Source: Clostridiaceae bacterium (GTDB taxonomy: Bacteria > Bacillota > Clostridia > Lachnospirales > Lachnospiraceae). Taken from it: DNA of 64,000 nucleotides. Both the position numbers and the translations under genes were made by a program. The DNA lies in NCBI GenBank assembly GCA_910574345.1, contig CAJSZV010000001.1, forward strand, positions 404,772 to 468,771. The letters are read 5' to 3'. A model generated the notes under the pieces. The model did not search any database. It worked only from the letters and a program-made list of their open reading frames with translations, and was not told where the DNA came from. This document shows, one piece after another, positions 43,130 to 51,661 of this stretch (position 1 is the stretch's first letter; each line of letters opens with the position of its first letter).

Positions 43130-43538
43130 AATGGGGGAAGGTCTCAAAAAACGGATTTTGGCGGTGGATGACGATGTGATCATCTTGACCCGGATTTCCA
43201 GCATCCTGCGGAATGATTACGAGCTGATTACCATCAATTCAGGGATGCGGGCTTTAAGGTACCTGGATCTGGAAAAGCCGGATCTGATTCTTCTTGATAT
43301 CCGCATGGCCCAGCAGGATGGCATCGAGACTCTGCGGGAAATCCGCAGAAGAGAAGAATGTAAAGACATACCGGTGATCATGCTTACAGGCGTGGAGAGC
43401 AGGGATATGGTTGTGGAGAGCGCCAAACTGGGCATCCACGATTATCTGCTGAAACCATTTTCATCAGTGGAACTGCTCAAAAGAGTCCGCCGGGTTTTCG
43501 GACAGGATGAGACGGAAAATGAGGAAGGAGATGAATAG
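43122..43538 (+). CDS. Stand-alone receiver (CheY-like) protein
   Basis: 138 residues; ATG 43122 overlaps the kinase gene by eight bases and has AAGGAGGAAG upstream. It has a single receiver domain with an acidic pair in ILAVDDDVIIL, the phosphoacceptor Asp in LILLDIRMAQQDG, Thr in VIMLTG and Lys in LLKPFS. There is no output domain. It probably exchanges phosphate with the hybrid kinase's HPt domain. Confidence 0.88.
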   Translation: MSEMGEGLKKRILAVDDDVIILTRISSILRNDYELITINSGMRALRYLDLEKPDLILLDIRMAQQDGIETLREIRRREECKDIPVIMLTGVESRDMVVESAKLGIHDYLLKPFSSVELLKRVRRVFGQDETENEEGDE

Positions 43539-44027
43539 ATGAATACTGCTATGTCGAAGGAAGAACTTGAAAAGATATTGGACCAGGCCGTTCAGGATGT
43601 GACAGAATGTACCGCGGGCGTGCGCCTCCACCAGGAAAATCAGTCGCCGGGGGACGATCTCTGTACGGTACAGATCACCTTTGACAGAGGGTTCCGCACC
43701 AGTCTTACCCTCTGCGCTGACAGGGAGCTTTTGTACCGCATGGCCAGCATTTCATTTCATGAGGAATCCGTCAGCCCTGAGGACCTGGAGGAGTTCAGCA
43801 AAGAATATTTCAATGTGCTCTGCGGCAGGATCGCCGCGGCTATGTTTAAGGCCACACAGGTTCCGGCTCATTTCGCTCCGCCTGTATTTTATCACGGACG
43901 ATATGAGCCTGAGGGACAGGAGATCCAGTTCATGCTTACCTATTCGGATGAATACAGCAAGGGCGCCCAGTTCATTCACCATGTGCCATGTTCTGGCCCC
44001 AATGAAAATATTTCGGATGAAGATTAA
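43539..44027 (+). CDS. CheX-like phosphatase family protein
   Basis: 162 residues from ATG 43539, directly abutting the receiver gene; GGAAGGAGA upstream. The segment LEEFSKEYFNVLCGRIAAAMF resembles the CheX/CheC active helix (E-x2-N within EYFN). A D/S-x3-E-x2-N form is usual; here the first position is Glu. CheX proteins dephosphorylate CheY-type receivers, and two single-domain receivers flank this gene, so it is a plausible phosphatase of the relay. Confidence 0.65.
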   Translation: MNTAMSKEELEKILDQAVQDVTECTAGVRLHQENQSPGDDLCTVQITFDRGFRTSLTLCADRELLYRMASISFHEESVSPEDLEEFSKEYFNVLCGRIAAAMFKATQVPAHFAPPVFYHGRYEPEGQEIQFMLTYSDEYSKGAQFIHHVPCSGPNENISDED

Positions 44028-44047
44028 GAGAAGGGAGTATTTAGGAA

Positions 44048-44410
44048 ATGAGCAAGCGAGTTATGGTAGTAGATGATTCCCGACTGGTACGGGTTCAGCT
44101 GGGTGATGTTTTGAAGGGCACGGATTACGAGATCGCCGCGTACTGCCGCAGCGGCGAGGACGCCATCGCCCAGTATGACGAGGTAAAGCCTGATCTGGTG
44201 ACAATGGATATTATCATGACAGGGATGGATGGACTGGACGCCTCCGAGATTATTCTGAAACAGCATCCGGATGCCAGGATCGTCATGATCTCGTCCCTGG
44301 CCTATGACGATACTTACGACAGAGCCAGGGCCATCGGCGTCAAAGGCTTTGTGGATAAGCCTTTTCACAAGGAGCAGCTGTTGAAGATATTTGAGCAGGC
44401 ACTTGGTTAG
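44048..44410 (+). CDS. CheY-like response regulator
   Basis: 120 residues from ATG 44048 with GGGAGTATTTAGGAA upstream. It is a single receiver domain with VMVVDDSRLVR, phosphoacceptor Asp in LVTMDIIMTGMDG, ISS (Ser in the Thr position) and VDKPFH. It is the last gene of the phosphorelay operon and is followed by a terminator. With no motor genes in the window, its output is not clear. Confidence 0.87.
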   Translation: MSKRVMVVDDSRLVRVQLGDVLKGTDYEIAAYCRSGEDAIAQYDEVKPDLVTMDIIMTGMDGLDASEIILKQHPDARIVMISSLAYDDTYDRARAIGVKGFVDKPFHKEQLLKIFEQALG

Positions 44411-44446
44411 AAGATTCCAGATATAAACGACACACGATCCAGACAG

Positions 44447-44494
44447 AAAGGGACTGTGGAGCAGGATGAGCTTTTTCACAGCCCTTTTTTTAAT
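44447..44494 (+). terminator. Terminator of the phosphorelay operon
   Basis: AAAGGGACTGTG (44447-44458) pairs with CACAGCCCTTT (44477-44487) with one bulge, followed by a T run to 44491. Confidence 0.75.
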
Positions 44495-44499
44495 GTTTT

Positions 44500-45166
44500 T
44501 TAAGGCAGCACGGGATCGGACAGCTTTATGACGACCATATCCCCCTCCGGCAGGATGGATCCCTCCAGAGGCCAGACAGGCATGGACTTCGCCATCTCAA
44601 CGGCTCTGATGTACTGCTTTGTGGTAACGGGGGCATGGGGAAGACCCATGGCATACATCAGCGTTCCTACCCGGTCCGATACTCCGTGTGCACCCAGGTT
44701 GTCCCACTGAAACAGAGAGTAGCTGATCATATCCCCTCTTAAAGTACTAGTTGATTCCTCTGATCCCCACAAATACCAGCCCCCTCTGATAGACAAGAAG
44801 AAAGGAAAAAGCGCACAGGGCGATGAAGATCACGACCGTGACCTGGTAGGAACCGAAGGCCCACACTCCGCATGGAACGGCCATCATGGCTATGGCAGAA
44901 ACCGGCTGACAGAACAGGCTTATACCAAAAAGTCTCTTGGTGGACACAAGGCCAAAACGACCTATTCCGCACCAGGATTTTAACATGGTATCCGGAAATG
45001 CGATCATGATCTCTGTATCCACTCCTATATCTGAACGAAATCCCAGAACACTACAGGTGGCCAGAATGATCAGCGCCGTAAGCAAACCTGTCTTTTTGTG
45101 CCCTGCCACAAAATCCCTGAATTCTCCGACTGCAGTCTTCACCTGATATGTATATTTTCGATCCAT
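44500..45166 (-). pseudogene. Shrunken second GtrII-like glucosyltransferase copy
   Basis: Read on the minus strand, the N-terminal piece (45166 down to about 44750) matches the gene at 45230-46816 segment by segment: DTEIMIAFPD / DSEIMILRPD, GRFGLVSTKRLFG / NRFGLTFISRLFG. It then jumps about 90 residues to VWAFGSYQ / VWAFGAYQ. A second jump and frame change lead to the C-terminal piece (RGDMISYSLF...GVSDRVGTLM...EGDMVVIKLSDP), matching the end of the intact gene. So an early and a central part have been deleted and the frame is broken. Confidence 0.8.
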
Positions 45167-45229
45167 ATCCCTATTTAGTCTCTGCGGCAGCCGGATCTGA
45201 TTCCTGCCGCTCCGTAAACTATCATCCTG

Positions 45230-46816
45230 TTACGGAGATTGTGACAGTCTTACCACAACGATATCCCCCATCTTGCGGACACTGCCCTGTGCCGGCCAGT
45301 CGGGGGCATCTCTCATATATTCAATGGCCTGCCGGTAAAGATCCTCCTGTTCTGCGGTCATGATCTTAAGCTCCAGTCCGAGAATAACGAAAAGACTGTC
45401 CACACGGCCCGAGACGCCGGTAGGGGTATGCGCCTCAGCACCGAAAAGAGACATCCCGATCAGATCTCCGGTAACCACAGGGCCCCCAAACCTGGCTCCC
45501 CTTCCTCCGGTAAAGATTACCAGACAATTGGACATATCAGGCCTGTCCGCCACAAGACGGATGTCCTCGTAGATCCTGGCGGCTGTCATGACGTCATTTC
45601 TGTATGCCTCCCATGCCGTCTGGAATAACTGGGCCGTGGTCAGAGCATTTCTGGAAAGAGCAAACAGGCCTACAGCTGCAAACAAGCCCGCCAGACCTTT
45701 TTTCCATTTTTTCCCGATTTCTTCCGGAGGCAGTACCGTTAAATGGGACAGAAAGCAGGCAGCAGTGACCGGATATACCAGCTGTGACCGGGTCTGCTGC
45801 ATGCAGCCCAGAATCACCGTGAGGAAAAACGGCGAGATCAGAAACAGTCCGCCGGCCAGTAAAAAACAGAAGTAATCCGTTCCTTTTGTCTTTCTTTTCC
45901 AGCCGTACCACATGGCCTGAAGGACAACCAGGCACATGCAGGGGAGATAAAGCCGGCTGTAAAAGACAGGTTTTCTTGCCAAAAGCACACATTTTAATTC
46001 CTCCCAGATTCCCAGGACACAGGTTTTCCAGTCATCTGTCCCCCAGCGGACAAGACTGGAAATATAACCGGAGTGAATATCCAGAACCGACTTGATAACA
46101 GCAGCCATGATCCCATACAGCGCAGCGCCTGCAAGAAACAGGATTACATGGGCTATTCCCTGTGACAGGGCATACCGGGAGTCCTGATTCATATAAAAAA
46201 GCAAAAATGAAAGAAGGACAAGGCAGATATAAAGAGGGACCATGGACTGATAAGCGCCAAAAGCCCACACCATCAGAGGGATCCCCGGAATCAGCCAGAT
46301 ACGTTCTTTTTGATATACGGCTCTGGTAATACAGATGACCGACAGAATACACAATAAAATGGCAAAGGAAATCTCAAATGCCTGGAGAACAAAATGATAC
46401 TGTTCGGCAAACACAGGGGCCGTAGTGAAAAGGGCCGGAAACAGATACAAAAAAATTTTGTAACGGCGGCTTTTACTGCACCAGCCATATACGGCAAAAC
46501 TTAAGGCCAGGGCATTTGCCCAGATAAGGACGGCGGACAGAAAGCTGGATATGTAGGGGATCAGTCTGGACATACCAAAAAGGCGGCTGATAAACGTAAG
46601 GCCAAACCGATTGCTCCCGATCCACACATTCTGCATAAAATCAGGACGGAGAATCATGATCTCGCTGTCCAGAAAGATATTATCGTGAATGATCCTGTTT
46701 CCATAGGTAAGCACAACAAAAAAGCCCAGCCACCAGAACAGATTTTTATACTCCTTTTTAAACTGTCTGAAATCTGAGGCAGGCATTTTTATATAAGCTG
46801 CGATTTTTGAATCCAT
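45230..46816 (-). CDS. GtrII-type membrane glucosyltransferase
   Basis: 528 residues; start CAT at 46814-46816 with AAGGAGGA on the minus strand. It has about ten membrane segments between residues 25 and 400 and a soluble C-terminal domain of about 120 residues. HDNIFLDSEIMILRPDFM near the first loop and the general layout match the GtrII family (PF14264), which transfers glucose from a polyprenyl-phosphate carrier to surface polysaccharide. No gtrA or gtrB lies adjacent. The start codon is 35 bases from the inverted repeat of the predicted promoter switch, so expression is probably phase-variable. Confidence 0.75.
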   Translation of the reverse strand: MDSKIAAYIKMPASDFRQFKKEYKNLFWWLGFFVVLTYGNRIIHDNIFLDSEIMILRPDFMQNVWIGSNRFGLTFISRLFGMSRLIPYISSFLSAVLIWANALALSFAVYGWCSKSRRYKIFLYLFPALFTTAPVFAEQYHFVLQAFEISFAILLCILSVICITRAVYQKERIWLIPGIPLMVWAFGAYQSMVPLYICLVLLSFLLFYMNQDSRYALSQGIAHVILFLAGAALYGIMAAVIKSVLDIHSGYISSLVRWGTDDWKTCVLGIWEELKCVLLARKPVFYSRLYLPCMCLVVLQAMWYGWKRKTKGTDYFCFLLAGGLFLISPFFLTVILGCMQQTRSQLVYPVTAACFLSHLTVLPPEEIGKKWKKGLAGLFAAVGLFALSRNALTTAQLFQTAWEAYRNDVMTAARIYEDIRLVADRPDMSNCLVIFTGGRGARFGGPVVTGDLIGMSLFGAEAHTPTGVSGRVDSLFVILGLELKIMTAEQEDLYRQAIEYMRDAPDWPAQGSVRKMGDIVVVRLSQSP

Positions 46817-46850
46817 ATAAGGATCCTCCTTTGTATCTGTCTGATCTGAT

Positions 46851-46874
46851 AACAGAATTTACCCTCTGTTGCCA
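46851..46874 (+). repeat. Left inverted repeat / recombination site
   Basis: AACAGA, spacer ATTTACCC, TCTGTT (46851-46870), extended by one mismatch and CCA to 46874. The six-base arms are mirror images around an asymmetric 8-bp spacer, the usual core layout of a tyrosine recombinase site. An extra AACAGA half-site lies at 46883-46888. Confidence 0.85.
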
Positions 46875-46960
46875 TTTTCCCATAACAGATTGCGGATTAC
46901 CGGTCCCTCAAAGAGAGTGGTCAAAAAACCTATACATTTTTCCATATTTCTGAAACACAC

Positions 46961-47001
46961 AAAAAAGGCCGCCAGAACAGATGTGCTGCGGCCGCTTTTT
47001 T
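46961..47001. terminator. Bidirectional terminator inside the inverton
   Basis: Six A residues and GGCCGC (46961-46972) face GCGGCC and six T residues (46988-47001). The A and T tracts on either side allow termination in both directions. Confidence 0.7.
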
Positions 47002-47046
47002 CATGAGCGAATATATCCGGGGTCCCGGAGAATTCTGATAAAGCTG

Positions 47047-47076
47047 TTGTAATTTTGAAAAGACATGTGCTATAAT
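47047..47076 (+). promoter_or_regulatory. Invertible promoter (currently facing right)
   Basis: TTGTAA (47047-47052), 18 bases, perfect TATAAT (47071-47076) with TG one base upstream. In the present orientation it reads into the 3' end of the recombinase gene as antisense. Confidence 0.7.
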
Positions 47077-47107
47077 TAAATACAATCTTATAAAAATGTT
47101 TCGGGTC

Positions 47108-47131
47108 TGGTAACAGAGGGTAAATTCTGTT
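47108..47131 (-). repeat. Right inverted repeat / recombination site
   Basis: The minus strand of 47112-47131 is identical to the left site (AACAGA-ATTTACCC-TCTGTT), extended by one mismatch and CCA to 47108. Opposed spacers predict inversion, not deletion. It ends one base before the recombinase stop codon. Confidence 0.85.
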
Positions 47132-47132
47132 G

Positions 47133-47978
47133 CTAAACCACCAGTCCCAGTCTTTCCAGCTGACGCAGATGCTCGGAGCAGGTAGTCAGCAGATAGATCC
47201 GGGTCGTGTTGACAGAGCTGTGCCCCAGCACGTCTGCCAGTTTGACGATATCATGAGTAACTTTATAGAAAGTGACGGCAAAAAGATGCCGCAGATTGTG
47301 AGGGAATACTTTGGAGTGATCCACATGAGCACAGGCACAGAGCCTCTTCATGGCCTTCCATATCTGATGGCGGGAGAGGCCGGTTCCGCTTTTGGCGAGA
47401 AAGATCTCGCCGGAGGCGATTTTTTGTTTTCCGGCATATTTCAGCAGTTTGCGGCATAATTTTCCTGACAGGAGAATGGTTCGGACCTTTCCCTTGAGCG
47501 CAATATCTGCCCGTCCTGCCCTGGCGGCTTCCACAGTCACATATTGTACCTCCGAGACCCGGATCCCTGTGGAACAGATTGTTTCCATCAGAAGACCCAG
47601 CCAGTTTAAGCAGAGATCCGAGGCGGCTCTAAGAAGCTTTCCATATTCTTCTTTTGTCAGTTCCCGGGAGGTCTCCCGAAACACTTTTCTCTGAATCTTG
47701 ATAAACCTGGCCTTGCAGCCCTCCCAGCCCAGAAAGCGGAACAGACCGTTGAGAGCCGACAGTTTTCCATTGACCGTGGCGGGAGTTTTGCCCTGAGCCA
47801 GCAGATGATCTTTCCACTCTATGACTGTATCTTTTGTCACTTCCCTTCCTTCCAGCCAGAGAACAAACCTGCTGGCGTCCCGGATATATTTTTCAACAGT
47901 GGAAGAGGAGCGTTCTTCCCTTCGAAGAAACTGGGTATAGGCGGCAACATGGGCTGAAGTCAGGATATATTTATTCAT
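47133..47978 (-). CDS. Tyrosine recombinase, predicted DNA invertase
   Basis: 281 residues. The start CAT at 47976-47978 (MNKYILTSAH) is preferred because GGAG lies eight bases upstream; an ATG four codons earlier is possible. It has an N-terminal SAM-like core-binding domain (residues about 10-85) and a catalytic domain with R140 (TGIRVSEV), K164 (KGKVRT), H227-x-x-R230 (PHNLRH), H253 (LGHSS) and nucleophile Y262 (TRIYLL). All catalytic residues are intact. Its stop codon lies next to the right inverted repeat, strongly linking it to inversion of that segment. No phage or transposon genes are nearby. Confidence 0.9.
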   Translation of the reverse strand: MNKYILTSAHVAAYTQFLRREERSSSTVEKYIRDASRFVLWLEGREVTKDTVIEWKDHLLAQGKTPATVNGKLSALNGLFRFLGWEGCKARFIKIQRKVFRETSRELTKEEYGKLLRAASDLCLNWLGLLMETICSTGIRVSEVQYVTVEAARAGRADIALKGKVRTILLSGKLCRKLLKYAGKQKIASGEIFLAKSGTGLSRHQIWKAMKRLCACAHVDHSKVFPHNLRHLFAVTFYKVTHDIVKLADVLGHSSVNTTRIYLLTTCSEHLRQLERLGLVV

Positions 47979-48519
47979 AATGGTCTCCATTCTTTCCGAG
48001 GTAGCTTTTTTTCAGGATCTCCAGAAATACTTTTGCGTATTTGGTCTAAGGTAATATAGGCGATTCCGGAACACGGTTCCGGCTGATTGACGATATAGAT
48101 GTCCAGCTGTCCGTTTTTCAGTTCCTTTTCAAGTGAATCTGCATATTCTTCAAACAGCAGAACCTTTATCCTGGGAAACTGCTTTTTGAACTGGGGCAAA
48201 ATCCGCGGAAGAAAATAGGAACCGGCCTGAAGCGAAAGACCAATCTTTAATTCCCCTTCCAGTTCTTCATCCGATGCGTTGATCTCAAGATTCATTTTAT
48301 CATATAACCGGATCATGGAGCAGGCAGCTTCTATATATCTTTTCCTGCCGGAGTTGCTGATACCTTACGATACTGATAATAAAACAATTTTACATTCAGC
48401 TGGCTTTTCAGATTTTTGATGTATTTATTCAGTGCTGACTGAGTAATAAACAGTTTTTCTGCTGCCTTGGAATAACTCTTATAGTTCCTGGTGATAGATC
48501 GGAGTTCGGATGATCGCAA
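47975..48519 (-). pseudogene. Broken LysR regulator (copy B)
   Basis: An HTH part (SYSKAAEKLFITQSALNKYI, down to about 48331) and a substrate-binding part (EGELKIGLSLQAGSYFLP, from about 48316) lie in different frames. Adding one base in the A run near 48342 restores GK-R-YIEAAC. The binding domain ends after about 110 residues, where it meets the recombinase start, so the 3' end is also lost. No start codon for the HTH is evident; its first codons overlap copy A. Confidence 0.75.
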
Positions 48520-48944
48520 TATCCAAACGATCCTCGGCTAGCATCTGTTCCAGGATATCGGTATGTTCTTCTGCAAATTTTACGGTTACTTCAGGATAAT
48601 GTCTGTAGAAAGCGGGGAACACATCGGAAAGAAATTCACTGCTTCTGGCCAGACCGAATCCGCTCCGTATCATCCCGCGGCAGTTAGAAGAAAGATATAA
48701 AAGAGAGCGCGTCATATCGTCATAGATCTTAAGCATATTTCTGGCTGTTTCGATATAACATTCCCCTTCGGAAGTAGGGACGTACTTACGGGTTGATCCG
48801 TTTAAACAGGACGACGCCCAATTCGGATTCTACCTTCTTGACACATAAGCTTAAGGCCGGCTGGCTGATCTTTAAATACTCGGCAGCCCCCGATATGGTC
48901 CCCTGTTTCGAAATCGCGATCATATAGCGTAATTCCTGTAACAT
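48479..48944 (-). pseudogene. Broken LysR regulator (copy A)
   Basis: From CAT 48942-48944 the frame reads MLQELRYMIAISKQGTISGA...SQPALSLCV, a LysR HTH, and stops at RINP. Removing one C near 48800 continues as RKYVPTSEGECYIETARNML and into a LysR binding domain that stops at about 48488 (IIRTPIYHQEL), after about 150 residues in all. It is divergent from the LeuC-like fragment at 49124, a common regulator-target layout, now inactive. Confidence 0.75.
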
Positions 48945-49123
48945 ATAACGATCTTCTCCTGTCTGCTGTGAAAAAACTTATATATTGCATAAATAATAGA
49001 TGTTCGACTATTGAGTACACGTATTATATACTAAAAACATACATAAGTCAACCCGGGTATCTGTAACATTATTTAGTATTTCTAACATATTTCTGATGAC
49101 CTATCAGCAGAAAGGAGGAACAA

Positions 49124-49570
49124 TTGGGAACAGCTGTAGAAAAAATTTTCAGCAGAAAAGCAGGCAGAACGGTTCACTCCGGAGAAATCGTTACTGTGGA
49201 AACAGACTGCTATATGCTGCATGATCTGAACGGTCCTGTGGCACTGGATTATTTTGATCAGTTTCACGAGAAAGTGAAATCTCCTGAGAGAGGACTGATC
49301 TCCCTCTGTCATTTATCGCCTGCCCCTACTGCAGGAGCAGCAGATCATCACAAAAGGCTTCGGGAGATTCTTGAACATGAGGCGAAAAGTATTTTAAGAG
49401 AGGGATGGCAGCAGGGGCGCAGGGAAGGAGAAGACTATGGAAGAATGGAGCAGGCGAAGGAAACCGCATTCAATCTGCGGACTATAGGATTGGAAGAAGA
49501 GACCATTGCCAAAATGGTGAATGTCCCGGTTTCTGTCATCAGGGAGTGGTTTGCTGAAGTTGTTTCGTGA
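49124..49570 (+). pseudogene. Chimeric remnant: LeuC/aconitase N-terminus fused to Rpn-like C-terminus
   Basis: 148 codons from TTG 49124 behind a strong AAAGGAGGAA site. Residues 1-45 (VEKIFSRKAGRTVHSGEIVTVE...GPVALDYF) match the start of 3-isopropylmalate dehydratase large subunits and relatives (about 420 residues). From about residue 80 the sequence changes to ILREGWQQGRREGEDYGRME...TIGLEEETIAKMVNVPVSVI, the charged tail typical of Rpn/PD-(D/E)XK transposase-like proteins. The frame is open and could be translated, but it looks like a deletion junction rather than a working protein. Confidence 0.65.
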
Positions 49571-49892
49571 AAATGTAACTCTATTTAATTTAAACTATAT
49601 GAGCCCGGTTATTTCCAGCAATATATTTTGCAAGAAATGGCTGGGCAATATTGTGAAGATGTCATATTTAAGAGCAGATTGGTGACAATGACAAGACTAT
49701 AGAGAAAACAAAGCTATGACAAGGTGGAAAAGACAACTTAAATGAATTCTAACAGTTTAGTGGTTTATGATTATTAATCAGACGGTTCAGAGTAGTGTTG
49801 TATTGATAGAGAGGGAAAGTTGGAATTTCTTAATAATATTAGGATAGTGTAGTATGATATTTTGACTTGATGTATATGTAGGAGGAGCAGAG
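49571..49892. other. AT-rich intergenic stretch
   Basis: No gene, hairpin or tRNA is seen here. The sequence is AT-rich. A GTAGGAGGAG ribosome site at 49878-49887 belongs to the broken gene that follows. Confidence 0.4.
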
Positions 49893-51445
49893 ATGGATGT
49901 AATAACATCAAAATATCGATACAGGCGATTTTTTCATAAATAGTACGGATCAGGAAGACCATTTTTTTAATGATATATCCAGAGTATTATCAAAAGAAAA
50001 CATGATAAGTCTGGCGAAAAAGGTAGATAACAAAATAAGCTTCATACCAAAGATCCAGTATATGAGTATGGATATTTATTTTTGTCTGAATATAGTTTCC
50101 CTTTATTATATCCAGCTCCTTTTAGTAATGATAATACAGAATTGGAGAAAGCCGATAAAATGAACAGACAAGCAGCAGAAAAAGAGATAGAGGAGGGTAT
50201 TAAGGAGTTTAAGCAGGAAGATTTAGATATAGTGAAATTGATTGAATTGTGCATGGAGAACCCATCTACAACTGTAGGAACAAAGCTTTTTGCCTATTAT
50301 TCGGAAAATCAATATGAGGCGGATTTATTCAAAAAAATGTTAACGATCCAGCCGAAGGGTAAAATTGCAGTAGACTATGCAGCTTGTGCCTACAGACGAG
50401 AGCCTGCTTTGCTGAAAGATATTGTTAATACTGCAAAGGAAATGGATATTGATTTGGAAGTGCTGATAAAGCTATACGGATTGGAGATACTTGATTTAAA
50501 GAATACACCGTTAATTGACAGGGAAGATGAAACCACGAAAAAGGCATATTGGAGACAGATTCATTACTGTAAAGATGACGACAGAACAATTGAGTGGATG
50601 ATAAAGGAGTGCAGGCAATATGGGACGCAGGCATCCTTAATGAATCTGTTGGAGCGCACCATGTCCAGGTTTTCTATGAACATGCTGCTTGAAAATCTGG
50701 AATATATGCAAAAGCTGGATCCCGGCCAATTTGATACCATGTCAGCCTACTATTTGGAAAAGATATTGGAAAAGCTGCAAAAAGCGTATATCCAGACCGA
50801 GAACTGTGATAGAATTTCACAAATTGAATTAACGTACAGGGGCATTTTGAGTTGGGATAAAATGAAGTGTACCAGAAGGGCGCTGGAAAGAAGTCCTGCC
50901 TTATATGCGGAAATGGCCGGTATTATCTATCTGAAAGATGGAGAAGAAAAAAAGAAGGGACACAGGAACAAAGGAGATTGGTGAGTAATGTCTATGATTT
51001 GTTTCAAAATGCCAGATTCTGTCCGGCTGAAAAAGATGGCCATGTGGAAGAAAAGGAACTGAGACAGTGGGTGGAGGAGTTTGTATCTCTTTTAAATCAA
51101 CAGAACCAGAAGAGGCTTTTTGGACGTCTTTTGGGAAGAATATTTGCAAATTCTCCTGGAGGAGAGGATGGGTTTGCCCCTTGTGAATCTGTAAGGCGTT
51201 TGATTGAAGAATATGGGGATGATAATTTGAGGGATGCCTACGTTATGAACATTTATAATAAGAGAGGTATCCATTCCCCGACTGCCGGGAAAGCAGAACA
51301 TGAGTTGGCCATGGGGTATAAAAGAAACGCTGACGGATTGAGAATTCGGTATCCTAAGACAGCGGAAATCTATGATGTTTTGTATAGGAACTATCAATAC
51401 GAAGCAGATGCCGAACGGGAGGAAGCAGAATATGCAGAGTTCTGA
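49893..51445 (+). pseudogene. Large uncharacterised gene broken by three or more frameshifts
   Basis: A good ribosome site (AGGAGGAG) and ATG 49893 start MDVITSKYR. A shift near 49920 gives IDTGDFFINSTDQEDHFFND. A shift near 50045 leads to PVYEYGYLFLSEYSFPLLYP and a 300-codon stretch. A shift in the A run near 50950 gives TQEQRRLVSNVYDLFQNARF...DAYVMNIYNKRGIHSP to 51445. The pieces run in order as one protein of about 515 residues. The C-terminal part (RLLGRIFANSP...YNKRGIHS) recalls the ends of large uncharacterised bacterial proteins, but I cannot name the family. Sequencing error in homopolymers could explain some shifts. Confidence 0.6.
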
Positions 51446-51661
51446 GGATAAAGCTGTACAGTCTATGAAATACCAAAACAGCAGAATCATGTTTCAAATA
51501 CAAGGGAATCCGATTGGAAAGGCGGCAACGGAAGAGTGTTTCAGATAAAAATATTGGAGGGGATTTTGATTACGCTCCATCTGATGTGTATTTGATAGTT
51601 AAAATACTGCCGCCCCTCTAAACCATAAATGCAACTATCACCCAACTAATATTCTAACATT

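Larger units (their letters stand above)
46851..47131. mobile_element. Predicted invertible promoter segment (inverton)
   Basis: A 281-base segment is bounded by identical 20-bp sites in opposite orientation. Inside are a bidirectional terminator (46961-47001) and a strong promoter that currently reads rightwards (47047-47076). On its left starts, leftwards, the GtrII gene; on its right ends the tyrosine recombinase gene. In the present orientation the promoter faces the recombinase 3' end and the terminator shields GtrII (predicted OFF). After inversion the -10 would lie at about 46906-46911, facing GtrII with the terminator behind it (ON). Confidence 0.8.

Noticed and set aside
47133..47978. 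The tyrosine recombinase as a phage or integrative-element integrase
   Set aside because: No excisionase, att-flanked cargo or mobilisation genes are nearby, the matching sites are inverted and only 241 bases apart, and the gene abuts one of them. A DNA invertase is the better reading.
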